Shown: in pieces, positions 23,328 through 34,100 of the stretch | Layout: every line of letters starts with the position of its first letter | How positions within the stretch are numbered: position 1 is the first letter of the stretch | Translations under genes and position numbers: made by a program | Assembly (NCBI GenBank): GCA_041658955.1 | Contig: JBAZZE010000004.1 | Span: 1-57,031, forward strand | Length of the DNA: 57,031 nt | Source: UBA2283 sp041658955 | Lineage (GTDB): Bacteria > Patescibacteriota > Microgenomatia > UBA12405 | Reading direction: 5' to 3' | The notes under the pieces: model-generated | Database searches by the model: none | What the model was told of the DNA's origin: nothing | Seen by the model: the letters and a program-made list of their open reading frames with translations, nothing else

Positions 23328-24614
23328 TTATTCATAAAACCAGCTATAGTCAGGGTTTTCAACCTCTACAATCTTACTTTTAAGCATTTTATAGACGCCT
23401 TCTTCCTGAACTGTTTGCCAGGTACCTTCATAAAAGTGCATCTCCGCTTCGTTATCTACCCAGTTTTTTGTAGAGAATTTTACAAATGCCGTATCTTTGC
23501 TGTTCTCAAACTTGTCGGCCTTGATCACATCTACATCAAGAATATCCGTAAACCTCGCAGTCCACTCCTCAAAATTAGTTTTCTTGAGGTATTCTTGACT
23601 CAGTAATTTGAATCCTTCCTCCATTCTTCTAGCTTTTAAGTAGGTATAAAAAGCTTTCACTGCGTCTTCCGGAGATTTAGAAGCATCGACTTCAATTTTC
23701 GTCACATTCTGATCAGTAAATGACGGAATCATCGTGTTGGCCTGATACCCAGAGATAAATAGCGAGAGCCCAGCCAAGGTCATTGTGTTGATTCCAACGA
23801 CATTTCCACATTGATCAGTTAGTGGTCCACCACTCATCCCTTTTACCAGACTAACATCAGTTTGGATATATACGACAGGGTCTCTTTTTGATTTACGATA
23901 CGCAATAAAGTTTCCTTTGGCAATGGTGGCCTGACCTACCAAGTCCGTACCGAGTGGGTAGCCGGTGGCGATAAGCGGTTCGTCTTCATATATCGTTAAT
24001 TCATCATTAGGCAGAGGCAATACTAGGTCAAGATAAGATTTATCCGTCGTCAAAACAGCGAGATCAGCGTCTTTGTTGCCTGTGATCTTGATTGGGGTAA
24101 AAAATTTGCCGTCTGGTAAAATTACTTTTGGACTAGGTTCATCTGCTATCACATGGAAATTGGTGAGGATTTGATTCTGGTTGATAAAGAAGCCTGTACC
24201 CTCGGAATACCCGCCTACAATGCGTACTACAGAGCCTTGTAGTTTATCTTTAGCTCCTATTGAGCATAGGAATTTACCATAGAAACCATATTGTGTTCTT
24301 AGGTAATCGGCAATCACGAAGAGTGAAGCTGCCATATAGATAACCACCCCTAGTATAAAAAGGGACTTGAGAAAATTCCGTAGTCCCCGGAAGGGATAAA
24401 TAATTGTTTCTATTAAAATTTTAAGCAAGGAGAACATCAACCGAAATATAAATCTGATCAGATAATATGCGGAGTAGGTAACGAGCTTAATTGGAAATAA
24501 ATACACCGGAAAGAGAAGTTTGTGAAAATAGGCTTTGAGTCGAAGTGTGTATTTAGCCCAGAGTTGCCTCAGATTTTTAATGAGGACATCAATCTTTTTT
24601 TCCAATAAGTCCAT
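23328..24614 (-). CDS. Membrane-bound trypsin-like serine protease
   Basis: 428 residues. The N-terminal 110 residues hold a basic amphipathic region and three hydrophobic segments (about 36-52, 54-76, 84-104). The chymotrypsin-fold protease follows (about 125-290) with His154 (TNFHV), Asp184 (DADLAVL) and Ser261 (GMSGGPL), so the triad is intact. The C-terminal about 120 residues resemble an NTF2-like accessory domain (DAVKAFYTYLKARR). There is no PDZ domain, unlike HtrA. It sits 5 nt downstream of the HD hydrolase gene, so the two form one operon. Trypsin-like proteases occur as effectors in some bacterial immune systems; that role here is inference. Confidence 0.8.
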   Translation of the reverse strand: MDLLEKKIDVLIKNLRQLWAKYTLRLKAYFHKLLFPVYLFPIKLVTYSAYYLIRFIFRLMFSLLKILIETIIYPFRGLRNFLKSLFILGVVIYMAASLFVIADYLRTQYGFYGKFLCSIGAKDKLQGSVVRIVGGYSEGTGFFINQNQILTNFHVIADEPSPKVILPDGKFFTPIKITGNKDADLAVLTTDKSYLDLVLPLPNDELTIYEDEPLIATGYPLGTDLVGQATIAKGNFIAYRKSKRDPVVYIQTDVSLVKGMSGGPLTDQCGNVVGINTMTLAGLSLFISGYQANTMIPSFTDQNVTKIEVDASKSPEDAVKAFYTYLKARRMEEGFKLLSQEYLKKTNFEEWTARFTDILDVDVIKADKFENSKDTAFVKFSTKNWVDNEAEMHFYEGTWQTVQEEGVYKMLKSKIVEVENPDYSWFYE

Positions 24615-24619
24615 AATTA

Positions 24620-25429
24620 TTATTCCGACGTCTTCTCGAGTTTTTCAATCAACTGCTCAAGCTCTTTAAGTAAGGGGTGACTCCATTGTTCTTTAGCCAT
24701 CTTTAGTACTTCCTTCTCGAACCAAACCTTTTTATCCTTGCCTCGATTAAACTTTGTCCAGAGTTTTGACCCTTCCTTTTCGTATTGTTCAAAGAAAGAA
24801 TGAAGATTAGCAATCTTATCAACCACACTCACCATAATTGCTTTCTCTCCACCTTTCCGCACACTCTCAACATACTTTGACTTTTTCTTTTCCCAATCGG
24901 TTGAATCTGACAATTCCTCATCATTTGATACTGCTTTAACGATCCTTAATACTTCCAGACCACAAGCATCTTCTACTTCATATTCCTGACATTTCGTGTC
25001 CTCAAGTAAGTCATGGCAATATCCGGCTGCAATCACTTCTGGTGGAAAATTGTTTTTCCAGAGCATGTGAGCAACTTCGAGTGGGTGTTCAACGTAGGGA
25101 TGACCATCTCCTTTGCGCTTTTGACCGGCATGAAACTTCTTCATTAGAAAAACGGCATTAAATACCTCTTGAGATAATAGTAAAGAGCTAACACGAAGTA
25201 ATTCTTTTCCTCCGGATAGCAACGCAAACTCATATCCGCCGTCTTCAGCGGTCTCAAGCCACTGTTTATACGACTTCATCTTCGGATTTTCATGGAAGAA
25301 TCCACCTAGTGCAGTATCCAACATCTTTTCAAGATCACCACCTTGAGCAAGGATGGTGTATTTTTCGTCATCGAAAATATCAGCTAGAGGGTAAGAGTCG
25401 AGTAGATCAATTTTTGCTAGTTTATACAT
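24620..25429 (-). CDS. HD-domain hydrolase (SpoT/MESH1-like)
   Basis: 269 residues from the ATG at 25429; an ATG two codons earlier overlaps the ribosome binding site (AAAAGG) and is less likely. The HD domain spans about 95-205, with KFHAGQKRKGDGHPYVEHPLEVA split here as seen, CHDLLEDTK (the HDxxED metal site) and a VVDKIANL helix. This arrangement matches RelA/SpoT-type (p)ppGpp hydrolases and small alarmone hydrolases. The N-terminal 90 residues are unassigned. It is the first gene of a two-gene operon with the membrane protease, an unusual pairing. Confidence 0.75.
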   Translation of the reverse strand: MYKLAKIDLLDSYPLADIFDDEKYTILAQGGDLEKMLDTALGGFFHENPKMKSYKQWLETAEDGGYEFALLSGGKELLRVSSLLLSQEVFNAVFLMKKFHAGQKRKGDGHPYVEHPLEVAHMLWKNNFPPEVIAAGYCHDLLEDTKCQEYEVEDACGLEVLRIVKAVSNDEELSDSTDWEKKKSKYVESVRKGGEKAIMVSVVDKIANLHSFFEQYEKEGSKLWTKFNRGKDKKVWFEKEVLKMAKEQWSHPLLKELEQLIEKLEKTSE

Positions 25430-25457
25430 AAACATCCTTTTAGACTTACTTATCGGC

Positions 25458-25463
25458 TATAAT
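25458..25463 (+). promoter_or_regulatory. -10 box of the DUF2779 gene
   Basis: TATAAT ends 8 nt before the ATG at 25472. Confidence 0.5.
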
Positions 25464-25471
25464 CGCATTAT

Positions 25472-26881
25472 ATGCTAACTAAATCAGATTTTCTTCTATT
25501 TCTAGAGGCTCCCATGCACTTGTGGGCAAAAGAGCATGGAAAGTTGCAGATAACGGCTCCATCAACCTATGACCAGCATCTCATGTTGCAAGGGTACGAG
25601 GTTGAAAAGGTTGCACATGACTACCTTACCCAATATGTACTTCCTAAATACAAAAATGCCGAACTGCTTTGGCAACAAACATATATGTCGGGTGAGTATC
25701 AATCTCGAGCCGATGGAATTATCCATGACCTAGACACAGATACTTATGATATCTACGAAATCAAGAGCTCCACTTCAGAGAAAAAAGATCATTTACCGGA
25801 TGCTGCTTTCCAATCTATTGTTATTGGAGACACTCTCACCATTGGCTCGATTCACTTAATACTCCTCAACGATGAGTATGTTCGAGGTGATTCTCTCGAT
25901 ATAGAACAACTATTTAAAGTACCCGATGTAACCAGTGATGTAGCTGAAATGACTCCAACTGTACAATCACAAATGAGAGAGGCGTTACGAATAGTAAAAA
26001 CGGATAGTTCCGATACTTTCCTCAATTGTCTTAATCCAAAGTGCTGTCCGTGCATGAATCTATGTCACCCCGATTTACCACAATACTCGATCTACAACAT
26101 TCCCAATCTCGCTCCGAAAAAACGCAGGCAGTTAGAAGAGGCTAAAACGATTGCAATCGAAGATATTGACCTAAATTTCACCTTTACACCCAAACAACAG
26201 AAGATCGTAGATGTCATGCAAAGCAAGACTCCATTTATCGACAAATCGACGATCCTAACGCTATTCCACGGGCTTACATACCCGTTATATTTCCTAGACT
26301 ATGAAACATACGACGAAGCCATGCCCCTCTACAAAGGCCATAAACCATACCAGAAAATGGTATTTCAGTATTCACTTCATATTGTTAGCAGTAATAGTGA
26401 AGAAATTCAGCACGAAGAGTATGTAGCTCTGGAGCCTGGCGATCCCGCAAGAGAGCTTGTAAGACATCTCCGAAGCCGTATTAGCGGAACTGGCTCAGTC
26501 ATAGTCTGGAATAAGGCGTTTGAAGGTGGACGAAACAAAGAAATGGCGGAGCTATACCCCGAATATAAAGATTTTCTACTAGATATAAACAATCGCATGT
26601 TCGATCTGATGGAAATTGTATCTAAGGGGTATTATCTCCACCCAGACTTTAAAGGCAGATGGTCGATTAAAAACGTATTGCCTGTTATGGTGCCAGAACT
26701 AAGCTATAACGATCTTGCAATCAATAAAGGTGATATGGCCATGATTGCATGGTGGGAGATGGTGCATAGTAACGACACGACTGCGAAACAAAGAACCGCC
26801 GACTCACTCCTTCAATACTGTGGATTAGATACACTAGCAATGGTGAAGATTTGGGAAAAGCTAAAAGAAATTATTGTCTAG
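25472..26881 (+). CDS. DUF2779 protein: Cas4-like nuclease fused to DEDD exonuclease
   Basis: 469 residues. The N-terminal Cas4/RecB-like domain has SRADGII (Asp81) and YDIYEIKSS (Glu96, Lys98), and a cysteine cluster CLNPKCCPCMNLC (about 185-197) that could bind an iron-sulfur cluster. The C-terminal DUF2779 part (about 270-469) has RNase-H-like exonuclease motifs: YFLDYETYD (Asp and Glu), VWNKAFEGGRN and YCGLDTLAM. Two nuclease activities on one chain suggest DNA processing in defence or repair. It runs alone on the plus strand and overlaps the convergent Res gene by 11 nt. Confidence 0.75.
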   Translation: MLTKSDFLLFLEAPMHLWAKEHGKLQITAPSTYDQHLMLQGYEVEKVAHDYLTQYVLPKYKNAELLWQQTYMSGEYQSRADGIIHDLDTDTYDIYEIKSSTSEKKDHLPDAAFQSIVIGDTLTIGSIHLILLNDEYVRGDSLDIEQLFKVPDVTSDVAEMTPTVQSQMREALRIVKTDSSDTFLNCLNPKCCPCMNLCHPDLPQYSIYNIPNLAPKKRRQLEEAKTIAIEDIDLNFTFTPKQQKIVDVMQSKTPFIDKSTILTLFHGLTYPLYFLDYETYDEAMPLYKGHKPYQKMVFQYSLHIVSSNSEEIQHEEYVALEPGDPARELVRHLRSRISGTGSVIVWNKAFEGGRNKEMAELYPEYKDFLLDINNRMFDLMEIVSKGYYLHPDFKGRWSIKNVLPVMVPELSYNDLAINKGDMAMIAWWEMVHSNDTTAKQRTADSLLQYCGLDTLAMVKIWEKLKEIIV

Positions 26882-29522
26882 AACTCAATTCTTTAAAGCT
26901 CATGTTCGGTGATACTGCTGTGTGAGCTAAAATAATATATTTCCATGGTTTACCTCGATTTGCAGAATTAAACTTTGTAGCAGCTTCGCAGTATTTTTTA
27001 CCGGCTTCTGCTTTTTCTTGAACTTCTGAATCATCCATGTCGCGCTCTGCTTTAATTTCGACAAGGTAAATAATTTCTTTTGTTTCAACTACAAAATCAG
27101 GTTCGTATTGTAGTGAATTTCTCTTCCAATATAGCCAAAACTGAGTTTTTGCAGGTCGAAGCCATTTTAATACATCTCTGTCATCTTCGAGTATTGTGGC
27201 GAAATCCTTTTCTGCTTTTGAATCAAATTTATAAAGATTATGACTAGCTTTTTTAAATCCACCGAACACTTTGGTAGAGATCATGTTGGTTGGGGTGATA
27301 GTTTCTGTAAAATGATGAATTTTATCAACTGTATATTTTGAAAAATTATGTGGTTTTATTTCAGTGAATGGAAAAACGTCTGGATCTTTGTAAGCACCAG
27401 TTTCTATGTAAAAATTTTGTTGAAGTTGAGCATAAATAAATTGTCCGATCTCTCTCTTGTGGTAAAGCACAATATTCTTTAAATCTTCTTCACTTCGCCC
27501 ACTGCCTAGCTTTGCTAAAGCTTGGTCTACTAACTTGTGAAGTAGTACAGATTCACGGTCATAATCAACCTCGGGATAATTAACGAGCTCGTTCATAATA
27601 ATGTTGCTTGGGATATCTCGCTCAACACCGCTTTCAGTGCTTTGTAATACTTCACTTAAGTTAGTGCGTAAGGTGCGCCTTACGATCTCTTCTGAAACGG
27701 GCTGATAATTTAGACCTGTAACATCGAGTTGAAAATCATGGAATCCAGATTTAGTTTCATTGCTTTGTTGGACAAGAATTCTCGGAATTGGAATCGTTTT
27801 AGAAATAAGTTCCTCTACAACTGCTTCATATTCCTTTTCAGCAGCAACAACTATTTGATCTTTAAATAAATTCTGCTGAGGTGTATTTTCAATATGCTCC
27901 ACCATCTTTTTGATGGCTAGCTTTTGAACGTCGCTACTCTTTAACTCGTCGATGTTTTTTATCTGACTTCCGAGCGAACTAACTGCATCTACAATCATTT
28001 GTTGGGCATCAAGTTTAAACTCAGCAGTTCTCCGTTCTTCTTCATTTTGTAACTTCGCAATTTGTACGCGCTGTTCATTAAATGAAGATTGCATTGTAGA
28101 GGGTGAAGTTATAACTTCCTGATCGGCAGGAAGTGCGTTTGGATCAATTTCTACGATATTTTCTTTACGGATGATTGAATTTGGATCATTGGCTGCATCA
28201 ACGATAGACTGGAAACGATCATGGGCGATAATCGTCAACTTATCTACTTTCTCAACACCTGTTCGCGCCCCGTATGGTAAACGCAGTCCACGACCTATTG
28301 TTTGCTCCGTTAATATCTGAGAATTAGCAGCGCGGAGAGGAATAATCGTATATAGATTGGTGACATCCCAACCCTCCTTCAGCATGTTAACGTGAATAAC
28401 AATTTCGACAGTATTATCTTCTTTTTCCAATGCTAATAATTTTTGGACATTTTCTTCCTTCTCTTCACCCCGCTGATTCGAGTGTATTTCGATAACTTTT
28501 CCTTTGTATCTGCCCTCAAAGAATTGTTCAGACTCAATCACATCATGAATTTCTTTAGCGTGATCGGTATCTTTAGCAACGACAAGTACAAACGGACGAA
28601 CCAACCTATTGCCTGTGTCTCGAGAATAAATGTCGAGTGCGACCTTGGTGTCCTCATGAATACGAACCCCATCTTCCAATTTAATTAAATCAAGTTCTTT
28701 CGGGTCATTCTTGTATTGATCAGGGTTAAAGTTACGTCGTGTGGCAATGGCCGGTTCTTTTACAAATCCATCCTGTAAAGCCTTCGCCAATGGATAGTCG
28801 TATACAACATTCTTAAAAGTTACTCCATGAGAATCAATTGGGGTAGCAGTCAGCTCAAGTCCTAAAATTGGTTTTAGTTCATTTATTGCTTTTAATCCTG
28901 AATCAGCTCGGTAGTGATGTGATTCATCCATCAGAAGGACTAGGTCGGGCAATCCGGCAAGATAATTAAAGTATGATTCTCCCAAGTACTCAGAGAGTCT
29001 CTTAATTCGAGGCTCACGACCGCCGCGCACTTCTGAGTTAATCTTTGAAATGTTAAAGATATTGATACGTATAGTTTCACCTAGCATTTGTTGGGCATTC
29101 GCATATGTATCACCAGTCACAATGCGGGGGCCGAAGACTGCAAACTCAGAAATACCTTTAAACACATACTTAGGACTCTGTGGATTAGACAAGTCGTCAA
29201 TTAATTTGTTGTAGATTGTTAGGTTAGGCGCTAATACAAAATAATTTTGTATCCCCTTAGCTGAGTAGAGATAGGCGATAAACGCACCCATCAATCGAGT
29301 TTTACCTACACCCGTAGCAAGTGAAAAACATAATGAGGGGAATTCTCTCTCAAAATCAGAGCAAGTCGGATACATTGCACGAACCTTGGCTAGTTGGCTT
29401 ACTACATCCACTTCGTTTTTTAGTTCGAGAGTGTCAGTAATCTTTTGCAATATTTCCAAACTCTCTGCTTGCGGTTTACGCAGACTTAATCTATTTTTGA
29501 TTGTTTGAGCTTTACTGTTCAT
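26871..29522 (-). CDS. res: Type III restriction enzyme Res subunit
   Basis: 883 residues. SF2 helicase: Walker A ATGVGKT (69-75), DEAH-like LLMDESHHY, ELTATP, then NMLKEGWDV and a QTIGRGLRLP motif VI. The C-terminal PD-(D/E)xK endonuclease has YEPDFVVETK and YLVEIKAE (about 803-823). In type III systems Res cuts DNA after translocating between two unmethylated sites and needs Mod for recognition. It overlaps the Mod gene by 11 nt and is the last gene of the helicase-Mod-Res set. Confidence 0.92.
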   Translation of the reverse strand: MNSKAQTIKNRLSLRKPQAESLEILQKITDTLELKNEVDVVSQLAKVRAMYPTCSDFEREFPSLCFSLATGVGKTRLMGAFIAYLYSAKGIQNYFVLAPNLTIYNKLIDDLSNPQSPKYVFKGISEFAVFGPRIVTGDTYANAQQMLGETIRINIFNISKINSEVRGGREPRIKRLSEYLGESYFNYLAGLPDLVLLMDESHHYRADSGLKAINELKPILGLELTATPIDSHGVTFKNVVYDYPLAKALQDGFVKEPAIATRRNFNPDQYKNDPKELDLIKLEDGVRIHEDTKVALDIYSRDTGNRLVRPFVLVVAKDTDHAKEIHDVIESEQFFEGRYKGKVIEIHSNQRGEEKEENVQKLLALEKEDNTVEIVIHVNMLKEGWDVTNLYTIIPLRAANSQILTEQTIGRGLRLPYGARTGVEKVDKLTIIAHDRFQSIVDAANDPNSIIRKENIVEIDPNALPADQEVITSPSTMQSSFNEQRVQIAKLQNEEERRTAEFKLDAQQMIVDAVSSLGSQIKNIDELKSSDVQKLAIKKMVEHIENTPQQNLFKDQIVVAAEKEYEAVVEELISKTIPIPRILVQQSNETKSGFHDFQLDVTGLNYQPVSEEIVRRTLRTNLSEVLQSTESGVERDIPSNIIMNELVNYPEVDYDRESVLLHKLVDQALAKLGSGRSEEDLKNIVLYHKREIGQFIYAQLQQNFYIETGAYKDPDVFPFTEIKPHNFSKYTVDKIHHFTETITPTNMISTKVFGGFKKASHNLYKFDSKAEKDFATILEDDRDVLKWLRPAKTQFWLYWKRNSLQYEPDFVVETKEIIYLVEIKAERDMDDSEVQEKAEAGKKYCEAATKFNSANRGKPWKYIILAHTAVSPNMSFKELSSRQ

Positions 29523-31110
29523 CTTGTGCCTCGTTTGATTCTTCTGCTTCCTCCATAGTTGCTTTCACAATATTCAGATCATAGTTATCCTTAGCAAATT
29601 CACATTTTCCAAGAATCATTTGAGGAATCTTCTTAATAGTTACGTTTGAATAGTGACTTTCGCTACCTGGTGCAAAAGATTTTGCGCATATTAACAAGCT
29701 CTCATTTTCAGTCATTTGTGTATGAATAGCGTCGAGTTGTTCCTTTGTAACAAAGCCCGTAGTTACAAAAATATAATCTGTTTCTGTGGATCTCCCTTGT
29801 TTCCAGTAAATCGCTTCATCAGGAGAATACTTGAATCCTTCATGCTTGCACATTGCAGCGGCCAACATATTGGCATTGTATTGTTCATCGATTACAAAGT
29901 TTCCAAAGCTATCTTTACGGAGAAGCGAGGGGGCAAGATTATAAAACTTAAAACCACCTCCACCTTTCCAATCAAGAGTCTCTGATAGTGGTAAACCATC
30001 ATTACCATCAACTACTTTTTTGAGTCTTGGAAGACAGTGCGTAGAAGCATGTTCACCAAACTCGATACCAATATGTTTCCTACCCATCTTGTGTGCCACT
30101 GCTGACGTAGTACCAGAACCCAAAAAGCTATCTAATACCCAATCACCAGGCTTCGTACTTAATTCAAGAACTCTTTTAATCAATCGTTCGGGCTTAGGTG
30201 TATCAAATGGATCAGTATTAAAAAGTATCTTCATCTCACGTTTAGCTTCTTGGTTGTCTCCGACCTCGACACGATACCATATAGTTTTAGAAACCAAGCC
30301 TTCTTGAACCTCTGACAGAAATAGCTTTAATCTTGGAACGTTGCTCCCGCTTTTACCAAAATACACGCGATTATCCTTAACTAATTCCTCAAATTTTAAT
30401 TTAGAAATTGACCAACAACGGCTTTGAGTTGGATTAACAACCTTTCCACTTGGAGTTGTTATTGGATAGTCAGTTGATGCATTATAAGTTTTAACAGTCA
30501 TATCAGAAGATGCCCAGATTCCCCTTGGATCGTTGTCGGGATTTTTAAACCGTTTATCAGTATCAGAGGTCCGAGGGAGCATTTGGGGTCGCCATATTTC
30601 TTTATTATTAGCGTAAACGAGGACGTGATCGTGGCTATCAGATAACCATTTAGCATCATTCTGTGGAGAAAATTTCTTTTCCCATATAACATTTGCAACA
30701 AAGTTATTTCTTCCAAATACTTCATCACAAAGAACTTTTAAATAGTGGCTCTCGTCATCATCAATTGAAATCCAGATACTACCCTCAGTTGGGTGAAGTA
30801 ACGTTTTTAGAATCTCAAGTCTTGGTTTAATTAAACTAAGCCATGTAGAATGTTCTAAGTTATCGTCATAGTGTTCAAAAGCACTACCGGTGTTATAAGG
30901 CGGATCGATATAGATACACTTAATTAGTCCAGCATAGTCTTGTTCTAAAGCTTTTAAGGCTAATAAATTATCACCATAAATAAGCATGTTTTCGGAGTTT
31001 GGATCACCATGCGATTTATTTGGATCTTCAATAAGGATTCGAGGCTCAAGTTTAATCTCCTGATCTTTTCCGATCCATGTCAGCTCTAATTTTTGCTTCT
31101 TGTCAGTCAT
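29512..31110 (-). CDS. mod: Type III DNA adenine methyltransferase Mod subunit
   Basis: 532 residues. Motif IV DPPYNTGS (DPPY 69-72) comes before motif I SFLGSGTT (about 333-340), the beta-class order of type III N6-adenine methylases. The region between them would hold the target recognition part, fairly short. The C-terminal about 150 residues (after KKVVDG) are not part of the methylase core and may contact Res. It starts 4 nt after the SNF2-family gene and overlaps Res, so the three are co-expressed. It protects the host and recognises the site for Res. Confidence 0.92.
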   Translation of the reverse strand: MTDKKQKLELTWIGKDQEIKLEPRILIEDPNKSHGDPNSENMLIYGDNLLALKALEQDYAGLIKCIYIDPPYNTGSAFEHYDDNLEHSTWLSLIKPRLEILKTLLHPTEGSIWISIDDDESHYLKVLCDEVFGRNNFVANVIWEKKFSPQNDAKWLSDSHDHVLVYANNKEIWRPQMLPRTSDTDKRFKNPDNDPRGIWASSDMTVKTYNASTDYPITTPSGKVVNPTQSRCWSISKLKFEELVKDNRVYFGKSGSNVPRLKLFLSEVQEGLVSKTIWYRVEVGDNQEAKREMKILFNTDPFDTPKPERLIKRVLELSTKPGDWVLDSFLGSGTTSAVAHKMGRKHIGIEFGEHASTHCLPRLKKVVDGNDGLPLSETLDWKGGGGFKFYNLAPSLLRKDSFGNFVIDEQYNANMLAAAMCKHEGFKYSPDEAIYWKQGRSTETDYIFVTTGFVTKEQLDAIHTQMTENESLLICAKSFAPGSESHYSNVTIKKIPQMILGKCEFAKDNYDLNIVKATMEEAEESNEAQDEQ

Positions 31111-31114
31111 AGTC

Positions 31115-34100
31115 TTATATTATCTTCCATTTAATCGTAAACAAGGTCTCAAGTTTTGCTTGTTGAGCTAGTCTTGCCTCGACAGACTCGAGTAATTTTT
31201 CTTTCTTTAATTCTACATCATCTTGAGTCTCAAATAACCGTCTTCTCATGTCATTACGCTTCTTTTCCCAATCCTTAATTTCTCGTTGTGCTTTTAATTT
31301 CTCATCAAGATTGATTATTTTCTTTGCATTTGTCTTAGCAGTCTTTATATCAATATCAAGCTTTCTCAGATCGATTTCTAGACCTTTTTTAACGTCTTCT
31401 GCCCAATTATCGAGCTTATCTACCTCGTGATCAAAGAAGCTACCATTGCGCTCGGCAATCTGAGTAGAAACGATCTTTATGTATTTATCTTCCAACTCAT
31501 TCAATTTGCCCTTATTCTCATCTGAAATTTGTTCTGGGGTGGTAGAGTCTGCGGATAATTGGAATATTTTCTTCATAATTTCGGGTTCTATAACATCTCC
31601 GGAGTCCGTAATAGCAGAGAGGATGATATTATCCTCGGCTTCAAAAGATTCGACAGTAAAGTTGGATATTTTTAACATTCCCCCCATTCCGATAAATGGC
31701 TGAAGGACTGAAATGATTGTTTGGTTATCTGAATAATTAAAAATAATTTCTGTTTCGTCTGACGGCTTTGACTTGATATCAGCTAATATTCGTTGAGCAA
31801 GCGAATGACCGGGGCGATAAACGTGTGCATCTTCAATATTTTTGCCAATCTTATATGGACCAGCATCAATTTCTTCGTTGGGGAAAGGGTTATTTTTCAA
31901 TACGAATGAATATTCATGTTCAGCAAATTCTGCATTGTCACCAAGATAATACCTCGTTGTATCCCACAGCCACCGGTTATACGTGTCGAGGTACATCGTG
32001 CTTTCTCGCAGATTGAGTTTAAGTTTTTCATGAACTTCTGCATCGAAGTTCTCAAGGAGAGTTTGGCGAGTTTCGGATAGATTATTCTGAATACTGTCAT
32101 CCATTTCTTCCTGTAGTTTATCGAAAGCAGTATTAATTTCTTCCGTCGTTCGACAATCCTGATAGATTGCAGCGATTCGCTTTTCAAAATCAACACCTGA
32201 CTCGATATTACCCAAGACCTCATCACTTGCTCCAAACACGCCTTTAAATAGCTTGAATTTTTGATCTAGTAGGTCGTACACGCGACTATCCGCTGCATTT
32301 TTACGGTTCACAAAGTTAATTACCACAACGTCATGCTTCTGACCATATCGATGACATCTTCCAATCCGTTGTTCAATACGCTGAGGATTCCATGGCAAGT
32401 CATAATTAATGACCAGAGAACAAAATTGTAAATTCACACCTTCCGCGGCAGCCTCTGTTGCAATCATTATGTCTGCTTCGTCATGGAAGTAATCGATGAG
32501 AGCTGACCTCATGTCTGCGGTCTTTGACCCCGTGAGCTTATCAGTATCTTTATTTCTCTCAAGCCAATTCTTGTAAATTTCTTTTGATTTTGGATCGTTA
32601 TTTGATCCGTTGAACAAAACAATTTTATCCTTGTATCCATTTTCCGGAAGAAGGGTTTCGGATAAATACTTTTGGGTAATAGTCGATTCAGTAAAGATGA
32701 TTGCTTTTTGCTTTGCTCCGAGATCTTTCGTCATCTCAAAACCTTTTTTCAAGGCAACAAGAAGTGCATCTCCTTTTGAATTGGTAAAAATGGCTTTTGC
32801 TAAACCTCTAAATTTCTCCAAGTCTTTCTTTTCCTGTTCCATGAGTGGAATATCGTCTTTGGTATAGACCTTAGATTTCTTGGTTGAATCTTCATCCTCG
32901 TCACCCTCCTCATCGTCTATCCATTCCTCGGACATTTCCTCAAATCCCTCAAAGTTTTGGGCAAGATCTGTGGTGTCAAACTCAGGTGGCATTGTTTCAA
33001 GCTTTTTCTTGGTTTCATCAATAACTAGACCGAGTTTAATTACGAGATTATTTAGGGTACTAGCAATGGCAAACGAAGATGATGCCAGAAGTTTACGCAA
33101 AATAAGCGTCATCAGTTGGCGTTGACTTGAGGGAAGTGCATACAGCGCTGGTCGTTGTAAATATTCCGACATACCGTCATACAATTCAATTTCTTGTTTT
33201 GTTGGTATGTAGTCTTGGGTAATTGGTTTACGTTCAGTGTATTTAATGTATTCCAACACTTGTCTACGAAGCGTACGAATACATACTGGCTTTAATCGAT
33301 TCCGCAGGTCAGTAAATAGAAGTTGTTTTGGATCGAGTATTTCATCTTCATCTGGTAATCCCATTTCTCTGGTAACAACACCTTTTCCAACACCTGATTC
33401 AGTAGACCATTTAATATCTTTTATGTGACTTGTAAGCTCCTGTTCTCTTGGAGCATGGGAATAGTTAGCTTTAAAACTTTTTAGATCACCAAATACATGA
33501 TCATCAATAATGCTCACTAAACCATAAAGTTCTAAGAGCGAATTTTGTAGAGGAGTAGCAGTCAATAGAATCTTTGGTACATCTGAAAGTGAGTACTTTA
33601 TTTCACGAGCTATTTTATTACTGGTCTTGTAAACATTTCTTAAGCGGTGAGCCTCATCGATAACCGATAAATCCCATTTGGTTTGTTTGACATACGGAGC
33701 TTTGCTTCTCGCAAAATGATATGAACAAATAATAATCTTATCTTCTTGATTAAATGGGTTCAGGTTGCCGTCTTTTATAGCCTGGTTAAATGATTTAGCT
33801 TCTAATATTACTGAGGGCAAGAAAAACTTTTCCTGCAATTCCATGTTCCATTGCTTTCGTAGTGCTGCGGGAACAATCAAAAGTATTTTTCGTTTTCTCT
33901 CTGCCCATTTTTGAGATAGGACGAGGCCAGCTTCAATAGTTTTGCCAAGTCCTACTTCATCAGCTAATATGGCACCCATAGATAGCGGTGACTTAAAAGC
34001 AAATAAAGCTGCTTCAATTTGATGAGGATTTAGGTCTACTTGAGCATTTGAGAGGGTTGAAGATAATTTTTCTAAACTATCGGATGAACATCTCTTGGTT

